Source: Patescibacteria group bacterium (GTDB lineage: Bacteria > Patescibacteriota > Patescibacteriia > 2-12-FULL-60-25). Taken from it: a DNA stretch of 6,922 nt. Of the stretch, positions 5,526-6,922 are shown piece by piece. The notes below the pieces were generated by a model. The model was given only the letters and a program-made list of their open reading frames with translations. It was not told the DNA's origin and ran no database searches. Each line of letters opens with the position of its first letter. Position 1 is the stretch's first letter. The stretch lies in NCBI GenBank assembly GCA_018824765.1, contig JAHJFW010000079.1, positions 1 through 6,922 of the forward strand, given 5' to 3'. A program made the translations under genes and the position numbers.

Positions 5526-5554
5526 AATATACTCCTCCTGCTTGCGAGTGCGAA
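5526..5554 (-). promoter_or_regulatory. Candidate leaderless promoter of the kinase gene
   Basis: Minus-strand TTCGCA (5554-5549), 17 bases and TATATT (5531-5526) end 6 bases before the ATG at 5519. The AGGAGGAG that looks like a ribosome site falls inside the spacer, so with this promoter it would not be transcribed. If transcription starts further upstream instead, that motif could act as a distant ribosome site. Confidence 0.5.
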
Positions 5555-5580
5555 GAGTCTCGATGCAAAACAGAATCAAT

Positions 5581-5607
5581 TTGGCAAACCGTTAGTTCTA
5601 TTATAAA
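5581..5607 (+). promoter_or_regulatory. Probable promoter of the phosphoribosyltransferase gene
   Basis: TTGGCA (5581-5586) is followed after 15 bases by TATAAA (5602-5607), which overlaps TATTAT (5599-5604). Spacing is shorter than ideal, so the exact hexamers are uncertain. The leader would be about 20 bases and would include the Shine-Dalgarno site. Confidence 0.4.
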
Positions 5608-5622
5608 GTCGAATTTCAAGCA

Positions 5623-5628
5623 GGGAGG
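5623..5628 (+). promoter_or_regulatory. Shine-Dalgarno site of the phosphoribosyltransferase gene
   Basis: GGGAGG lies 5 bases before the ATG at 5634 and fixes that start. Confidence 0.8.
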
Positions 5629-5633
5629 ACGTT

Positions 5634-6146
5634 ATGGATGAGCCGAAAAAAATCCGTGTGACGTGGGACGAGTACTTTGGTCTTTTGAAGGTGCTCATTG
5701 GAAAAATCAAAAATTCGGGCTTCAAGCCCCAGCAGATCGTTTGCGTGGCTCGCGGCGGCTTGATTCCGGGGGAAATCGCCTCGCGCACTTTTCGGGCGCC
5801 GCTGGCCGTGATTTCCGTAGCAAGCTACCCGGATCAGACGACGCAGCAGGAAGAAATAAAGTTCAGCAGAGATCTGACTTCAGCCAAACCACTTCAGCGC
5901 CAAGCCGTGCTAGTGGTGGACGATCTCACCGAAACCGGAAAAACGCTGGTGGAAACCGTGAAGTGGCTCTGCTGGTGGTACACGATCGAATCCGACCAAG
6001 TTCGGACGGCTACAGTTTGGCACAAGAACTGGTCAGCGTTTGTTCCGGATTTCTACGCAGAACTCATCGCAGAAGATCCGGTCACGGGCGCGCGGCCTTG
6101 GATCATTCAGCCGCAGGAGCAATTCTGCAAGTCTCTTGAGTCTTAG
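5634..6146 (+). CDS. Predicted phosphoribosyltransferase (Hpt/XGPRT type)
   Basis: The 170-residue protein carries the PRPP-binding signature of type I phosphoribosyltransferases, VLVVDDLTETGKTL at 92-105, with paired Asp96-Asp97 followed by the TETGKT loop. An earlier loop, CVARGGLIPG (37-46), matches the R-G-G-L pyrophosphate-binding loop of xanthine/hypoxanthine-guanine enzymes, and RPWIIQP (154-160) fits the C-terminal base-stacking aromatic region. It should join a purine base to PRPP in the cytoplasm, giving a nucleotide; which base is unknown. The start is fixed by the ribosome site 5 bases upstream. It lies divergent to the deoxynucleoside kinase, consistent with nucleotide salvage, and has its own terminator whose stem begins within the last codons. 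Confidence 0.92.
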   Translation: MDEPKKIRVTWDEYFGLLKVLIGKIKNSGFKPQQIVCVARGGLIPGEIASRTFRAPLAVISVASYPDQTTQQEEIKFSRDLTSAKPLQRQAVLVVDDLTETGKTLVETVKWLCWWYTIESDQVRTATVWHKNWSAFVPDFYAELIAEDPVTGARPWIIQPQEQFCKSLES

Positions 6147-6178
6147 GCATCTTTGGGGAGATGCCTAGGGCTTTTTTT
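6141..6178 (+). terminator. Intrinsic terminator of the phosphoribosyltransferase gene
   Basis: A 12-pair stem (6141-6152 with 6159-6170, two G-U pairs) closes the loop ttgggg and is followed by c and seven Ts. The TAG stop codon is part of the left arm. Confidence 0.9.
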
Positions 6179-6250
6179 ATGCAGCCCACGGATTTTTCGA
6201 CATCCAACAACCAATGTTTGACGTTAGGATAGATAAATAAAAATGAGACA

Positions 6251-6294
6251 GTATAAAAACGCGCCCCACACCACTTTCGAGTGGCGTGGGGCGC
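6251..6294 (-). terminator. Intrinsic terminator of the gene at 6311-6805
   Basis: The arms gcgccccac (6261-6269) and gtggggcgc (6286-6294) pair perfectly; after one mismatch (6270/6285) five more pairs, ccact/agtgg, close a four-base loop. In the minus-strand direction the stem is followed by G and TTTTT (6259-6255). It begins about 17 bases after the stop. The two facing terminators (this one and 6141-6178) separate converging genes. Confidence 0.85.
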
Positions 6295-6310
6295 TTGAAC
6301 GTCGGGGCAT

Positions 6311-6805
6311 CTAGCGTGACGGCAAGTTATCACTACACGTCGCGTCGACGACGACCGGGATCCCCTTGATGGAGCCGATCACTCCCTCGTCTTTCGAACG
6401 GTCGCCGTCCGCGAACCGCTGACCATCCTTGAGGTCCAGCCAGTACGCGTGAGTGCGGTTGAGCATGACGCTCCACTCACGCGGCGAGAGGAGGATGCGA
6501 TCTGCGCCTGCCTCGGCCTTCGTCCGGGCGACGATGTGGTGGTAGAGACGCTCGAGGTACTCCTCGTCCGCGTCCTTGTAGCTCCCTTTGCCGCCGTAGA
6601 CACCGTCGCTGCAGCGGACTCGGTAGAGCTCGCCGCTCTCGAAATCCCGGTAGACTTCCGTCCACCCGATGCCGTAGTATCCGCCGATCGCATCCGATGA
6701 TGCGTGGACTCCATGCGTGTCCGCGGGAGCCGGAATGTACCGGTCGAAAATACCGGCATACCCACGGTGGGGCAATGTACGAAGATCCGTGACCTGTTCG
6801 GTCAT
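6311..6805 (-). CDS. Unrecognised 164-residue GC-rich orphan protein
   Basis: I do not recognise the family. The ATG at 6805 is set by GGAGG 5 bases upstream; the frame stays open to 6856, but that start has no ribosome site. The product looks soluble and is rich in Gly, Asp, Tyr and Arg. The N-terminal half has aromatic, glycine-rich stretches such as GGYYGIGWTEVYRDF (41-55); a charged helix is likely at about 77-100. The C-terminal part, from LLSPREW (105-111) through DLKDGQ (124-129) to IKGIPVVVD (146-154), loosely recalls the C-terminal end of HK97-type capsid or encapsulin proteins, but it is far too short for one and the resemblance is weak. Base composition is unusual: two 60-base rows inside it hold 38 and 39 G+C, against 25 and 28 in two rows of the PAP2_C gene. 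Promoter, leader and terminator make it self-contained. Confidence 0.85.
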   Translation of the reverse strand: MTEQVTDLRTLPHRGYAGIFDRYIPAPADTHGVHASSDAIGGYYGIGWTEVYRDFESGELYRVRCSDGVYGGKGSYKDADEEYLERLYHHIVARTKAEAGADRILLSPREWSVMLNRTHAYWLDLKDGQRFADGDRSKDEGVIGSIKGIPVVVDATCSDNLPSR

Positions 6806-6807
6806 GT

Positions 6808-6815
6808 CCACCTCC
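6808..6815 (-). promoter_or_regulatory. Shine-Dalgarno site that fixes the start at 6805
   Basis: Minus-strand GGAGGTGG has GGAGG 5 bases before the ATG at 6805. The in-frame start at 6856 has no such site. Confidence 0.85.
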
Positions 6816-6824
6816 GATATCGTG

Positions 6825-6846
6825 GTAGCTGAGTTGCTGCAGCTAC
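6825..6846 (-). promoter_or_regulatory. Hairpin in the 5' leader of the orphan gene
   Basis: GTAGCTG and CAGCTAC (7 perfect pairs, 8-base loop) lie in a leader of about 74 bases, ending some 9 bases before the ribosome site. It could modulate translation or mRNA stability. Confidence 0.4.
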
Positions 6847-6885
6847 GAAACAGCACAACCCGACCAGATGATCAGGAAGCCGGTC

Positions 6886-6914
6886 AATCTATCAAAAAAA
6901 TCGCGTTATGTCAA
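6886..6914 (-). promoter_or_regulatory. Strong sigma-70 promoter of the orphan gene
   Basis: Minus-strand TTGACA (6914-6909), 17 bases and TAGATT (6891-6886) form a near-consensus promoter, with TGA just before the -10 (extended -10). Expected start is near 6879. The design is the same as for the gene at 3105. Confidence 0.8.
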
Positions 6915-6922
6915 TCGTCTGT

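Noticed and set aside
5520..5579. 20-codon N-terminal extension of the kinase from a TTG
   Set aside because: No ribosome site, non-family residues, and the first beta strand and P-loop follow directly after the ATG at 5519.
5600..5605. Perfect TATAAT on the minus strand in the kinase/phosphoribosyltransferase gap
   Set aside because: No -35 hexamer at a suitable distance (CCTCCC at 17), and it is the complement of the plus-strand -10 region; the hexamer at 5526-5531 is better placed for the kinase. A bidirectional promoter remains possible.
6806..6856. 17-codon N-terminal extension of the orphan gene
   Set aside because: The upstream start has no ribosome site, whereas the one at 6805 has GGAGG at 5 bases; the extension would also cover the leader hairpin.

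Overview
The window is a compact, ordinary-looking bacterial chromosomal segment using the standard code: TGA, TAA and TAG all serve as stops, so this is not a TGA-recoded lineage. The mix of short proteins, a nucleoside-salvage kinase, a PAP2_C-type membrane enzyme, a half-size VKOR-like membrane protein and several unrecognised small genes would fit a Patescibacteria/CPR-type genome. That assignment is inference; no marker gene settles it.

Layout. Minus strand, 1-2774: the permease (partial, runs off the left edge) and ATPase of a zinc/manganese-type ABC importer overlap by 8 bases and lie downstream of a DEAD-box RNA helicase. Next, 2775-3104 is a rich intergenic region with the helicase promoter, an operator-like palindrome, a REP-like hairpin, and a near-consensus promoter and structured leader for an unrecognised plus-strand gene (3105-3548). 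After it, 3549-3865 holds a chain of mutually exclusive hairpins ending in a strong two-way terminator. A PAP2_C/sphingomyelin-synthase-like membrane protein (3866-4522, +) converges on a 77-residue VKOR-like protein (4573-4806, -), which follows a deoxynucleoside kinase (4884-5519, -). Divergent from the kinase is a phosphoribosyltransferase (5634-6146, +) with its own terminator. Facing it is a GC-rich orphan gene (6311-6805, -) with its own terminator, leader and promoter.

Functional links. The ABC pair imports a divalent metal. The kinase and phosphoribosyltransferase are both nucleotide-salvage enzymes and share a 114-base divergent intergenic region. The other genes have no evident common pathway.

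The most interesting pattern is in gene expression. Five genes (ATPase, helicase, PAP2_C, VKOR-like, kinase) have a -10-like hexamer ending only 6-11 bases before the start codon and no usable Shine-Dalgarno site, which predicts leaderless mRNAs. Three others (3105-3548, the phosphoribosyltransferase, 6311-6805) have strong Shine-Dalgarno sites 5 bases before the start and stand alone as single-gene units; the first and last of these also have TTGACA, 17-base-spacer promoters, structured leaders and no recognisable family. I saw no tRNA, rRNA, CRISPR array, transposase or insertion-sequence ends.
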